A stretch of DNA of 64,000 bases. Source: Gammaproteobacteria bacterium HGW-Gammaproteobacteria-4 (GTDB lineage Bacteria > Pseudomonadota > Gammaproteobacteria > Xanthomonadales > Xanthomonadaceae). Below, piece by piece: positions 7,865-16,078 of this stretch; within the stretch, counting starts at the first letter, position 1; every line of letters starts with the position of its first letter. The stretch covers positions 37,994-101,993 of the forward strand of contig PGZC01000002.1 in NCBI GenBank assembly GCA_002839995.1, read 5' to 3'. The notes below the pieces were generated by a model. It saw only the letters and a program-made list of their open reading frames with translations, ran no database searches and had not been told where the DNA came from. Made by a program: the position numbers and the translations under genes.

Positions 7865-8242
7865 TTGCGCTGGTCAACCGTCTTCGTCTTCGCTTTTGCT
7901 CTCCTGCTCTCTGGTCTGCTGACGGCTGCGGTGAGCGCATACCTATTTGTGCATATGAGTCGGTTCGGGACACCTGCTTACTTCGCTTTGAATTACGTGC
8001 TTTTCGCGCTGACTTTCTTTGCCGTGGCGTTTGTGTTCTCACGGCGCATTGCCTCTCGGCCGTATCACGTTGCGTTGGTTGCATTCGTGCTGAGTGAAGT
8101 TGCAGCAATGATCCCGTCGTTCGTGATCATGGGTCATGCAGCCTTCAGTCCAGCCTGGTTTCTTGATACTGCATGGGCAGGTGGCTTTCTTTTTCTGGGC
8201 ACCGCATTTGGGCAAATGCATCAAAGCCAGGTTCGCGCGTAG
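7865..8242 (+). CDS. Small four-helix membrane protein, unknown function
   Basis: A 125-residue protein, almost all hydrophobic, with four TM segments (about residues 5-28, 38-58, 66-88, 98-117). The start is TTG at 7865, supported by a strong AAGGAG sequence about eight bases upstream; no ATG or GTG gives a comparable site. Its single soluble feature is the basic loop FSRRIASRPYH. No catalytic motif or known family is recognised. It stands alone, 169 bases after the heme-copper operon. Confidence 0.65.
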   Translation: MRWSTVFVFAFALLLSGLLTAAVSAYLFVHMSRFGTPAYFALNYVLFALTFFAVAFVFSRRIASRPYHVALVAFVLSEVAAMIPSFVIMGHAAFSPAWFLDTAWAGGFLFLGTAFGQMHQSQVRA

Positions 8243-8437
8243 ATGACGCATCGCGGCGACACGGAGTCGATCAACGGTTGCCGAGAGGCGCCGCGGAACG
8301 GTGCGGCAGGAGCCGCACCGACGTGCGACCCGGCGCAAGGCGTTTTGGGTGTTCTGCAAAGCGACATGTGGCCTTACCGGCCGCAGGCTTGAAAGCTTTG
8401 AGCGTTCCGGCGCAACCATTGCTCACAGCCAAAAGCA

Positions 8438-8556
8438 CTGGATTGCTTCGCGCCATGCGCTCGCAATGACGGCCCGATGGAACGGCACTCATTCACCACA
8501 CCAGTCGTCGTCATCGCGAGGCCCGCAGGGCCGTGGCGCTCCATCCCGCAGATGCG
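8438..8556. repeat. REPIN-like repeat within a 519-bp gene-free stretch (8243-8761)
   Basis: The stretch 8243-8761 has no convincing gene. It holds a unit of the widespread GGATTGCTTCGC...GCTCGCAATGACGG type (8438-8475), followed in opposite orientation by a GTCATCGCGAG...CCATCCCGC unit (8505-8556). Another small hairpin (GTGCGGC-N4-GCCGCAC-like) lies near 8300. Confidence 0.5.
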
Positions 8557-8721
8557 CACAATGACCCAATGCACTGCGCGTTACACCGACACTCGCGCTA
8601 CACACTCGCGATGCCGAACCCGACATGCGCACCAAAGGCCACCGTTGCCTGAACGCCAGCAAAGCACCGCACAACACGTGTCAAGAGTTGGGTGACCTCC
8701 GGCTCATGCGATTTCTCACCG

Positions 8722-8741
8722 GTGTTATATCTTGGTAACAC
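8722..8741. promoter_or_regulatory. Dyad upstream of the small ORF at 8762
   Basis: GTGTTA-N8-TAACAC is a perfect 6-bp inverted repeat ending 20 bases before the ATG at 8762. It has the look of a repressor operator; the GTTATA core is reminiscent of Zur sites but the spacing differs. Confidence 0.35.
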
Positions 8742-8761
8742 ACCTCCCACGGAACGCCCCC

Positions 8762-8971
8762 ATGAACGCCTACACCCCGCCCAGCCTCGCCGCCATTGCC
8801 GCCATCGCCGAACGCCGCCACGGCCCACGCCAGGTGATCAACGGCAACGACCGGCTCGACCCGCACTATCGCGAACGCGACTTCGGCATCGGCTACGGCA
8901 GCAGCAGCGGCTACGTGCGCACCCGCTCGTACACCGCCGACGCGCAGCGCCCGCTGTTCCGGATTGGCTGA
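8762..8971 (+). CDS. Small hypothetical protein (69 aa)
   Basis: A 69-residue polar protein starting at ATG 8762, beginning MNAYTPPSLAAIAAIAERR, with a Gly/Ser/Arg-rich tail (FGIGYGSSSGYVRTRSY). Its base composition is that of neighbouring genes. The upstream dyad and distinct codon-position bias support it being real, but no family is recognised. An in-frame earlier ATG (8732) would overlap the dyad and is less likely. Confidence 0.5.
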   Translation: MNAYTPPSLAAIAAIAERRHGPRQVINGNDRLDPHYRERDFGIGYGSSSGYVRTRSYTADAQRPLFRIG

Positions 8972-9013
8972 TCACGACGGCGTTCGCTCCTGCCGGACGA
9001 ACGCCGAGATCGG

Positions 9014-9691
9014 CTATGCGGCCGGATGGGTGATCGCGGCCGACTGCGCATCCAACCGTCGTCGCAAGTCCGGCGCCAATGCCAAAGCCTGCGCCAGGCC
9101 ATCGAGGTAAGCCTGCTCCATGAAGCCTGGCTGCTCGATCACCGTGCGACTGAGCAGATAGACCTCACTGGCCAGTTCGGGCGAATCCACTGCATTTGCC
9201 ACCTGCCGAGGATCCAGCGGCTTCGCCAGTTCCGCTTCCAGCCAGCGCTGCAACTCGGGCTGGGCACCGGCCTGCTGCAACCCGCGGGCGATCAGCTCGC
9301 GCTCGCGCTCATCAACGTGACCATCGGCTTTGGCAGCAGCCACCAGCGCACTCAGCAGCGCGTTGGCCTGGTTTTCGGTCGGCGCGGAGAGTGCAGGCGG
9401 CGTTGCGCCGGCGGCCGTGGGCGTCGCATTGCCGCTTTGCTCCTGCTGCCATTGGCCGTAGGCCTTGTACGCCATCACCCCGAGTGCGGCCAGTCCGCCG
9501 ACCTTGAGCAGGCCGCCGCCGCGCCCACTACCCAGCAACAGGCCCAGTGCACCACCAGCCAACGAGCCACGGCCGAAATCGCTCAGCGCCACGCCGCCGC
9601 TCTCGCCATCGCGCGGCTTCACCATCCCAGCGTGTTTGAGTCCGGATTGCGCGGTTTGCAGCAGGTGATCGAGAAAGGATCGCGAACTCAT
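9014..9691 (-). CDS. DUF533 (YebE-like, TerB-fold) inner-membrane-associated protein
   Basis: A 225-residue protein starting MSSRSFLDHLLQTAQSGLK (ATG at 9691). A glycine-rich hydrophobic stretch (GRGSLAGGALGLLLGSGRGGGLLKVGGLAALG, about residues 40-71) is followed by a linker rich in Ala, Thr and Pro and a C-terminal helical TerB-like domain with AKADGHVDERERELI, the acidic motif shared with tellurite-resistance TerB proteins. This is the DUF533 family, of unknown function. A longer in-frame start at 9754 lacks similarity. Confidence 0.88.
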   Translation of the reverse strand: MSSRSFLDHLLQTAQSGLKHAGMVKPRDGESGGVALSDFGRGSLAGGALGLLLGSGRGGGLLKVGGLAALGVMAYKAYGQWQQEQSGNATPTAAGATPPALSAPTENQANALLSALVAAAKADGHVDERERELIARGLQQAGAQPELQRWLEAELAKPLDPRQVANAVDSPELASEVYLLSRTVIEQPGFMEQAYLDGLAQALALAPDLRRRLDAQSAAITHPAA

Positions 9692-9760
9692 CGGACTCTC
9701 CAGATAACTGAACCATAGGTCATCGTCAGATGGGGGCGCAGCAACAGCCCACAAGAGCGT

Positions 9761-10351
9761 TCATTCCGGTACCGTGGCCAGCATCGATGGCCGCTGCGCG
9801 AACGCTGCGTACCACGCGGCAAGCCGGGGTCGCCCGCCACGCCAGTCGAGATCGGCGTGGCGCAGGTCGAGATGGCCCAGCGCAGCGGCACTGGCAATGG
9901 CATCGATGCCACAGTCCAGTGCCTCGACTTCGCCCTCGAGCACGTCAAGGCTGCGGGCAATGGCGTTGCGCCAGCGCCCGATCCAGTAGTCGGATTGCTG
10001 CGCGCTCGGCCGCCGGCCTTCCATCACCAGCGCCACCGAGGCGTCGATGACGCCTTCGGCCAGCGCGGCGCGACGCTGGGTCTGCCAATGCGCTGCGTCA
10101 CCCGAATCGCCGCGTGCACCGCTTTGTGCCGCAACCCAGGCGCAGATCACCCGGCTGTCATACAGCACGCTGCCGTCATCGAGCCGCAACGCCGGCACCT
10201 TGCCCAGCGGATTGGCCGCCAGTAGCGCTTCGGGGTCGTCCAGCGGCAGCGCCGTCTGTTCGCCGATCTGCGCGGTCAAGCCGCATTCGCGGATCAATAC
10301 CCGCACCTTGCGCGCATACGGCGAGGTCGGTGAGTACAACAGGGTTGGCAT
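9761..10351 (-). CDS. Glutathione S-transferase family protein
   Basis: A 196-residue cytoplasmic protein. Residues 1-75 form the thioredoxin-like GST N-domain: MPTLLYSPTSPYARKVRVLI, NPLGKVPALRLDDG with the cis-Pro, and the D-S-R-V-I glutathione-binding end. An all-helical C-domain follows with LDWRGGRPRLAAWYAAFAQRPS near the end. The start is ATG 10351; upstream in-frame codons overlap repeat-like sequence. The substrate is unknown. It is divergent from the acyl-CoA dehydrogenase gene. Confidence 0.9.
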   Translation of the reverse strand: MPTLLYSPTSPYARKVRVLIRECGLTAQIGEQTALPLDDPEALLAANPLGKVPALRLDDGSVLYDSRVICAWVAAQSGARGDSGDAAHWQTQRRAALAEGVIDASVALVMEGRRPSAQQSDYWIGRWRNAIARSLDVLEGEVEALDCGIDAIASAAALGHLDLRHADLDWRGGRPRLAAWYAAFAQRPSMLATVPE

Positions 10352-10592
10352 GGCGGCTCCGTAACCGTGGCTCCGTCGCGCGGTGTTGCGCAACGCACAG
10401 GCCAAGGGTGGTACGTAGGATGGGTAGAGCACAGTCTTTTTGCGCTCTTTGCGTTCTTTGCGGATCGAGGCTTTGCGCTTTCAGAAGTCTGGCGGGTTCG
10501 CGCTTGTCCCGGTCACCGGATTCGTGTAACCATACGGCTACGTATGTTTGCGCCACGCGCGCGAACCAAACCCGGATATGGAGAACAACACC

Positions 10593-12380
10593 GTGGCCAC
10601 CTATACCGCCCCCCTGCGCGACATGCGTTTCGTCCTGTTCGAGCTGCTCGATGCGCAAAGCGCGTTCGCGGCGATGCCGGCCTATGCCGATGTCGATGCC
10701 GACACCGTGATGGCGGTGCTGGAAGAAGCCGGCAAGTTCGCCAGCCAGGTCATCGCCCCGCTCAATGGCGTCGGCGATGTGGAGGGCTGCCGGATCGATG
10801 CCGATGGCGCGGTGAGCACTGCCACCGGCTTCAAGGAAGCGTACCGGCAATACGTCGATGCCGGCTGGCCGTCGCTGGCCTGCGCGCCGGAGTACGGTGG
10901 CCAGGGCCTGCCGATCACGCTCAACAACAGCGTGTACGAAATGTTCAATTCGGCCAATCAGGCGTGGTTGATGTACGCCGGCCTTTCGCACAGCGCCTAC
11001 GAATGCCTGCGCACGCACGGCACCGATCAACAGCGCACGGTGTACCTGCCCAAGCTGGTCAGCGGCCAGTGGACCGGCACGATGTGCCTCACCGAACCGC
11101 ATTGCGGTACCGATCTGGGCATCCTGCGCACCCGCGCCGAGCCCGACGCCGACGGCAGCTACCGCATCAGCGGCACCAAGATTTTCATCTCGGCCGGCGA
11201 GCACGACATGGCCGAGAACATCCTGCATCTGGTGCTGGCGCGCTTGCCCGATGCGCCGACCGGCACCCGCGGCATTTCGCTGTTCCTGGTGCCCAAGTTC
11301 ATTCCCGATGGCAACGGCGAGGTCGGCGTACGCAACACCATTCGCGCCGGCTCGCTGGAACACAAGATGGGCATCCACGGCAACGCCACCTGCGTGATGA
11401 ACCTCGACGACGCGCGCGGCTGGCTGATCGGCGAACCGCACCGCGGCCTCAATGCGATGTTCGTGATGATGAACTCGGCGCGTCTGGGCGTCGGCATGCA
11501 GTCGCTCGGTCTGGCCGAAATGGCCAACCAGCAGGCGCTCGGCTACGCCCGCGATCGCCTGCAGATGCGCGCCGCGAGCGGGCCGGTGCGCCCGGACAAG
11601 GCCGCCGACCCGATCATCGTGCATCCCGATGTGCGCCGCATGCTGCTCACCAACCGCGCCTACACCGAAGCCGGCCGCGCCTTCAGCACCTGGGTGGCGC
11701 TGCTGATCGATCAGGAACTGAGCCATCCCGACCCGGCCGTGCGCGAGCAATCCGGCGCGCTGGTGACGTTGCTGACGCCGGTGATCAAGGCGTTCATCAC
11801 CGACAACGCCTTCGACACCATCAATCAGGCGATGCAGGTGTTCGGTGGCCATGGCTACATCCACGAATGGGGCGTCGAGCAACTGGCTCGCGATGCCCGT
11901 ATCAACATGATCTACGAGGGCACCAATGGCATCCAGGCGCTGGACCTGCTCGGCCGCAAGGTGCTGGCCGACGGTGGTGCCAGGCTCGCCGCGTTCGGCC
12001 AACTGATCGCTGCGTTCGTCGCCGAACAAGGCGATCAGCCGGCAATGGCCGAGTTCACCGCACCGCTGGCCGAGCTGGGCGGCCAGATCGTCAAGGTCAC
12101 CGGCGCGATTGGCGCCAGCGCCGGCAACAACCCCGATGCCGTCGGTGCCGCCGCGGTGCATTACCTGCGCTTGGTCGGGCATCTGGTGTACGGCTATTTC
12201 TGGGCACGCATGGCGCGCGTTGCGCTCGACAACGCCGACAGCGGCGATGGCTTCTACACCGCCAAACTGGCCACCGCGCGCTTCTACTTTGCCAAGCTGT
12301 TCCCGGAAACCGCGTGGCACCTGGCCGCGCTGCGTGCCGGCAGCGAGCCGCTGATGGCGCTGGATGCGGAGTTGTTTTGA
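10593..12380 (+). CDS. Acyl-CoA dehydrogenase (DmdC / long ~600-residue subfamily)
   Basis: A 595-residue FAD enzyme catalysing alpha,beta-dehydrogenation of an acyl-CoA in the cytoplasm. Order: N-terminal extension (PLRDMRFVLFELLD), the ACAD N-domain, the middle domain with MCLTEPHCGTDLG and SGTKIFISAGEHD, and the C-domain with FGGHGYIHEWGVEQLARDARI and the catalytic-base region MIYEGTNGIQALDLLGRK (Glu). The length and the C-terminal acetyl-CoA dehydrogenase-like extension match the DmdC/FadE-like subfamily. I prefer GTG 10593 because GGAGA lies eight bases upstream and homologues begin M-A-T-Y; ATG 10578 is the alternative. A stem-loop follows at 12428. Confidence 0.93.
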   Translation: MATYTAPLRDMRFVLFELLDAQSAFAAMPAYADVDADTVMAVLEEAGKFASQVIAPLNGVGDVEGCRIDADGAVSTATGFKEAYRQYVDAGWPSLACAPEYGGQGLPITLNNSVYEMFNSANQAWLMYAGLSHSAYECLRTHGTDQQRTVYLPKLVSGQWTGTMCLTEPHCGTDLGILRTRAEPDADGSYRISGTKIFISAGEHDMAENILHLVLARLPDAPTGTRGISLFLVPKFIPDGNGEVGVRNTIRAGSLEHKMGIHGNATCVMNLDDARGWLIGEPHRGLNAMFVMMNSARLGVGMQSLGLAEMANQQALGYARDRLQMRAASGPVRPDKAADPIIVHPDVRRMLLTNRAYTEAGRAFSTWVALLIDQELSHPDPAVREQSGALVTLLTPVIKAFITDNAFDTINQAMQVFGGHGYIHEWGVEQLARDARINMIYEGTNGIQALDLLGRKVLADGGARLAAFGQLIAAFVAEQGDQPAMAEFTAPLAELGGQIVKVTGAIGASAGNNPDAVGAAAVHYLRLVGHLVYGYFWARMARVALDNADSGDGFYTAKLATARFYFAKLFPETAWHLAALRAGSEPLMALDAELF

Positions 12381-12427
12381 GCTGGAATGATGCCTGCAGG
12401 CAACGCCCGCAGGGCACGTGGCACCTT

Positions 12428-12456
12428 GGGAAGCTCTGACCAAGTCAGAGCTTCCC
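12428..12456 (+). repeat. Stem-loop after the acyl-CoA dehydrogenase gene
   Basis: GGGAAGCTCTGA-N5-TCAGAGCTTCCC, a perfect 12-bp stem 47 bases past the stop codon, without a T-run. It may stabilise the 3' end or act as a weak terminator; the sequence type looks like a dispersed genomic repeat. Confidence 0.5.
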
Positions 12457-12457
12457 T

Positions 12458-12700
12458 GAATCGGTACGGTGGGATGACGCCATCCCGGTTGCCATGCGCA
12501 ATCGCCTGTAAGAAATTGCCGTAACCTGCAACCTCGTCGCTGATACCTTCGGCGGGGACGCGGGGAAAACGGCACTTTGGTTCAAGGCGAAAAACCCGGC
12601 GCTTGACGACATGTCGCCACGCGACATGGTCCGCTTGGGTCGTTTCGATCGCTTGCGCAAGCACATTGTCAGCGCCGTGATGGATCGGGTGGGTTCGTCG
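12458..12700 (+). pseudogene. Remnant of a Xre/MbcA/ParS-type antitoxin (toxin-binding domain)
   Basis: In the frame of ATG 12611, the translation reads ...ADTFGGDAGKTALWFKAKNP, then ALDDMSPRDMVRLGRFDRLRKHI. The W-F-K-x-x-N-P-x-L-x-x-x-S-P-x-D-M-x-R-x-G pattern is that of the toxin-binding domain of antitoxins that pair with RES toxins. Upstream in the same frame is a TAA (12509-12511) with further similar sequence before it, and no start codon lies between it and the domain, so the gene is broken. RES-toxin fragments occur at 20262 and 25224. Confidence 0.55.
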
Positions 12701-13402
12701 GCTGCATCGATCGAGCAACGCCAGGTGGGGAAGTCGCGGAAACAGGAACCACCGCGCACGAATTCACGTGCATTGATCACCGACTCACGCCCGTGCCTGC
12801 TTGAGCTGGATCGATTTTCGAACGTGGATATGATGCGCTGGAAGCGGATGTCCGACGACCTTGATGAGATCAATGACCTGTTTTACTACGGCTTGGAGCC
12901 TCAACGTCAGCGACGCCACCAAGTGCTGATCGGCGCGCTGCAGCACGTCGCGCCAGCGCAATTTGCGTTCTCGCGATGGACACGATTGGTTACATGGCGT
13001 TACAGCATCGCTCCCCTCCAGCAGCCGGAAGCCTTGCCGATCATGGCGATCGCTTCAACCTCGCCAACGTCACCCGCCGTGCATCGGGCACACTGAAGCT
13101 GACGGTGAACACCAACGACTGCAACAAGGCGCAAATGGTGGTAACGCCGGCACTGACCGAATTCGGCGCGGCATTCACCGTGCCGGTGACGCGGATTGCG
13201 GCAAGATCAGTTTGCAATTGGGGGCGGTGCCGGTATCGCTGATGGTGGGGCACTGAACCCTCACTGCCACGCCTGCGTCACCCATACCGCCCGCCATCCG
13301 GGCAACGACGCGACGCACGGCTGCTACCATGCCGCCGTAACGGTGGAGCCCGCGCCACGTGCGCTGGCGGCATGCCGTTCAAACCTCCACCAGGAGCGGC
13401 AT
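12701..13402. other. About 700 bp without a recognisable gene
   Basis: Several overlapping open frames exist on both strands, but none has family similarity, a credible ribosome site or consistent composition. The content looks like worn-down accessory DNA between the antitoxin remnant and the LysR pair. Confidence 0.5.
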
Positions 13403-14317
13403 TTGGACAGGTTCCAGGAAATGCAGGTGTTTCTCGCGGTGGCCGAGGAGCAGAGTTTCGCGGCGGCGGCGCGCCGCCTGAACCTGTCGCCGCCCAGCGT
13501 GACCCGCGCCGTGGCCGCGCTGGAGGAACGCATCGGCACACTGCTGCTCGCGCGCACCACGCGCAGCGTGCACGTCACCGAAGCCGGTCAGCGGTATATG
13601 GAAGATTGCCGGCGCATCCTCGCCGAGCTGCAAGAAGCGGAGGAGTCCGCCACCGGCAGCCATGCCGTGGCGCGTGGTCAGCTTACCCTCACCGCACCGG
13701 TGCTGTTTGGCGAGATGTTCGTTACCCCGGTGCTGGTGGACTATCTGGCCGAGCACCCCGCGGTGCAGATCAAGGCCTTGTTGGTGGACAGGGTCGTGGA
13801 CATGGCCGATGAGGGAATCGATGTGGCCGTGCGTATCGGCAACCTGCCCGACAGCGGTCTGCACATGATCAAGGTGGGCGAGATGCGTCGTGTGGTCTGC
13901 GCCGCTCCGGCCTACTTGGCCAAACACGGTCGGCCACTTCACCCGGACGACCTGTGCCATGCACAGGTGGTGGGCTCGTCCAGCATCACCGCGACCGGCG
14001 ACTGGCTCTTTTCCGGGCCGCAAGGCCCGCTGAGCGTGCGCCCCGAACCGCGCCTGGTGGTAACCGCCAATCAGGCGGCGATCCATGCCGCATGCCTGGG
14101 CTGGGGGCTGGCCCACGTGCTGTCCTATCAGGTCGCCGGCAAGGTTGCCGGCGGCGAACTGGAGATCGTTCTCGCCGACTACGAGCCGCCACCGCTGCCC
14201 ATCCATGTGGTCTATCAGGACGCCCGCAAGATTGCGGCCAAGGTGCGCACTCTTGTCGATTACTGCGTCGCGCGTCTGGGTCAGGACGTTGCCCTGAATC
14301 CGCCCAGAGACGGTTGA
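13403..14317 (+). CDS. LysR family transcriptional regulator (first of a tandem pair)
   Basis: A 304-residue regulator: N-terminal winged helix (DRFQEMQVFLAVAEEQSFAAAARRLNLSPPSVTRAVAALE, residues 2-41) and a C-terminal LysR effector domain (VRIGNLPDSGLHMIKVGEMRR, LSYQVAGKVAGGELEIVL). The start is TTG 13403, placed by AGGAG eleven bases upstream and by the standard M-D-R-F-x-E-M N-terminus; a much longer in-frame ATG start at 13196 is unlikely. It precedes a second LysR gene by four bases. The GST and flavoprotein genes downstream are the obvious candidate targets. The effector is unknown. Confidence 0.9.
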   Translation: MDRFQEMQVFLAVAEEQSFAAAARRLNLSPPSVTRAVAALEERIGTLLLARTTRSVHVTEAGQRYMEDCRRILAELQEAEESATGSHAVARGQLTLTAPVLFGEMFVTPVLVDYLAEHPAVQIKALLVDRVVDMADEGIDVAVRIGNLPDSGLHMIKVGEMRRVVCAAPAYLAKHGRPLHPDDLCHAQVVGSSSITATGDWLFSGPQGPLSVRPEPRLVVTANQAAIHAACLGWGLAHVLSYQVAGKVAGGELEIVLADYEPPPLPIHVVYQDARKIAAKVRTLVDYCVARLGQDVALNPPRDG

Positions 14318-14321
14318 AGGC

Positions 14322-15221
14322 ATGAATCGCCATCGCGAGATGACGGTGTTCCAGGCGGTTGCCGAAGACCTCAGCCTTGCCGCCGCCGCACGTCGCCTTC
14401 AGCTTTCGGTAGCCACGGTAACGCGGGCCATCGACACGCTGGAATCCCGTCTGGGCATTTCCCTGCTGGCGCGCCATGCCCGTGGGGTGTCGCTCACCGA
14501 GGCCGGCATTCGTTTTGCCGACGACTGCCGGCGCATCCTTGCGCAAGTCGCCGAAGCGCAGGAGTCGGCCATCGGCCTGCACGCCCAACCGCGCGGCCGT
14601 CTCCACGTCGCCATGCCGCTGCTGTTCGGACAGGAACTGCTGACGCCGATCCTGCTCGACTACCTGGCGGGCCATCCAGCCGTTCATGTCGTCGCCCGCG
14701 ACTTCGAGCACTGCCCGAGTCTGCACGAGGTAGGGATCGATGTGGCGATCCAGATCGGCACTCTCCCCGACTCCTCGCTGTTTGCCCTCACCGTCGGCAG
14801 CGTCCGGCGCGTGGTGTGCGCCAGCACCGCCTACCTGCAAGCCCACGGCGAGCCCAACAGGCCCGAGGAAATCCGCAACCACCGGATCATCCACGCCAGC
14901 GCCGACGCTCGCCTGACGGAGTGGCGTTTCAGCGATCAGGGCAAGCAGCGCAACGTCGGCTTCCGGCCGCATCTGATCTGCACCACGCATCAGGCCGCCA
15001 TTGCCGCTGCGAGCCGCCACGCCGGGATCACCCGCTGCCTGAGCTACCAGATACATGGACACGTGGCACAAGGGCAGCTTCGCGCCGTATTGCAGCGCTA
15101 CGAACTCCCCTCGTACCCGGTGCATATCGTCTACCGCGAAGGCCGCAGGGCAAGTGCACGCGTGCGCAGCTTCGTTGACTTCGTGGTCTGCCGCCTGCGC
15201 GATCATCCTGCGCTGCGCTGA
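14322..15221 (+). CDS. LysR family transcriptional regulator (second of a tandem pair)
   Basis: A 299-residue paralogue of the preceding regulator with the same architecture: HTH at residues 4-40 (REMTVFQAVAEDLSLAAAARRLQLSVATVTRAI) and effector domain (DVAIQIGTLPDSSLFALTVGSVRR, HAGITRCLSYQIHGHVAQGQ). The start ATG at 14322 lies four bases after the previous stop, so the two are cotranscribed. Tandem LysR paralogues reading into one enzyme cluster suggest two related signals or a heteromeric regulator (inference). Confidence 0.92.
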   Translation: MNRHREMTVFQAVAEDLSLAAAARRLQLSVATVTRAIDTLESRLGISLLARHARGVSLTEAGIRFADDCRRILAQVAEAQESAIGLHAQPRGRLHVAMPLLFGQELLTPILLDYLAGHPAVHVVARDFEHCPSLHEVGIDVAIQIGTLPDSSLFALTVGSVRRVVCASTAYLQAHGEPNRPEEIRNHRIIHASADARLTEWRFSDQGKQRNVGFRPHLICTTHQAAIAAASRHAGITRCLSYQIHGHVAQGQLRAVLQRYELPSYPVHIVYREGRRASARVRSFVDFVVCRLRDHPALR

Positions 15222-15380
15222 ATACGGCCAGCGCATTTATTGCGCAAGATGAAATAAAGGATTGCCATTTCCGGGGATTCCGCCGCCTGTTTGCGTGCAG
15301 GAACATGACCCCCTCAGTGCGGAACCGTGGCTGGCATTGTCACCCGCCGCTGAATCACCCTCACGAATACGGAGTCCACC

Positions 15381-16013
15381 ATGTCGCACCCCGTCAAACT
15401 CTACCGTCACCCGCTCTCTGGCCATGCCCATCGCGTCGAGCTGTTCCTCGCCCTGCTGCGCGTACCCCACGAACTCGTCTTCGTCGATCTGGCCAAAGGT
15501 GCGCACAAGCAGCCCGAGTTCCTCGCCATCAACCCGTTCGGGCAGGTACCTGCAATCGACGACAACGGCACCGTGCTCGCGGACTCCAACGCCATTCTGA
15601 TCTACCTGGCCAAGCAGTACGACAAGAGCGGCCGTTGGCTGCCCAGCGAGCCGGTAGCTGCGGCCAGGGTGCAGCGCTGGCTTTCGGTGGCTGCCGGACC
15701 GATCGCTTCCGGGCCGGCGACTGCGCGCCTGATCACCGTGTTCGGCGCACCTTACGATGCCGACACCACCATCGCGCGTTCGCACGCGCTGCTCAAGGTC
15801 ATCGATTCGGAACTGGCAGCCAGCAAGTTCCTCGCCGGCGATGTGCCGACCATTGCCGACGTGGCTGGCTACACCTACATCGCACACGCACCGGAAGGCA
15901 ACGTGTCGCTGGCCGACTACGCCAACGTGCGCGCATGGCTTGTACGCGTCGAAGCCCTGCCGGGTTTCGTGCCGATGCAACGCACCGCGGTCGGCCTGCA
16001 AGCCGCGGCCTGA
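15381..16013 (+). CDS. Glutathione S-transferase family protein
   Basis: A 210-residue GST: N-domain [36 protein letters not shown] with the cis-Pro, and [14 protein letters not shown]; helical C-domain with [20 protein letters not shown] (the N-capping box region) and [19 protein letters not shown]. Ser is present near the N-terminal catalytic position. It lies 65 bases before the large flavoprotein gene and is likely cotranscribed with it and the DUF1348 gene, suggesting a detoxification or electrophile-handling unit controlled by the LysR pair. Confidence 0.93.
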   Translation: MSHPVKLYRHPLSGHAHRVELFLALLRVPHELVFVDLAKGAHKQPEFLAINPFGQVPAIDDNGTVLADSNAILIYLAKQYDKSGRWLPSEPVAAARVQRWLSVAAGPIASGPATARLITVFGAPYDADTTIARSHALLKVIDSELAASKFLAGDVPTIADVAGYTYIAHAPEGNVSLADYANVRAWLVRVEALPGFVPMQRTAVGLQAAA

Positions 16014-16078
16014 CTTCGACGGTGCGCCGTTTCCCCCAGGAAGCGGCACACCGACCGCCGATTGCGAACGTCACCGCC

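Noticed and set aside
10176..12575. 799-aa minus-strand and 690-aa plus-strand open frames over the acyl-CoA dehydrogenase
   Set aside because: High-GC shadow frames; only the 10593 frame has ACAD motifs.
13196..13402. 69-residue N-terminal extension of the first LysR regulator
   Set aside because: The TTG at 13403 with AGGAG matches the family's N-terminus; the extension has none of the LysR fold.
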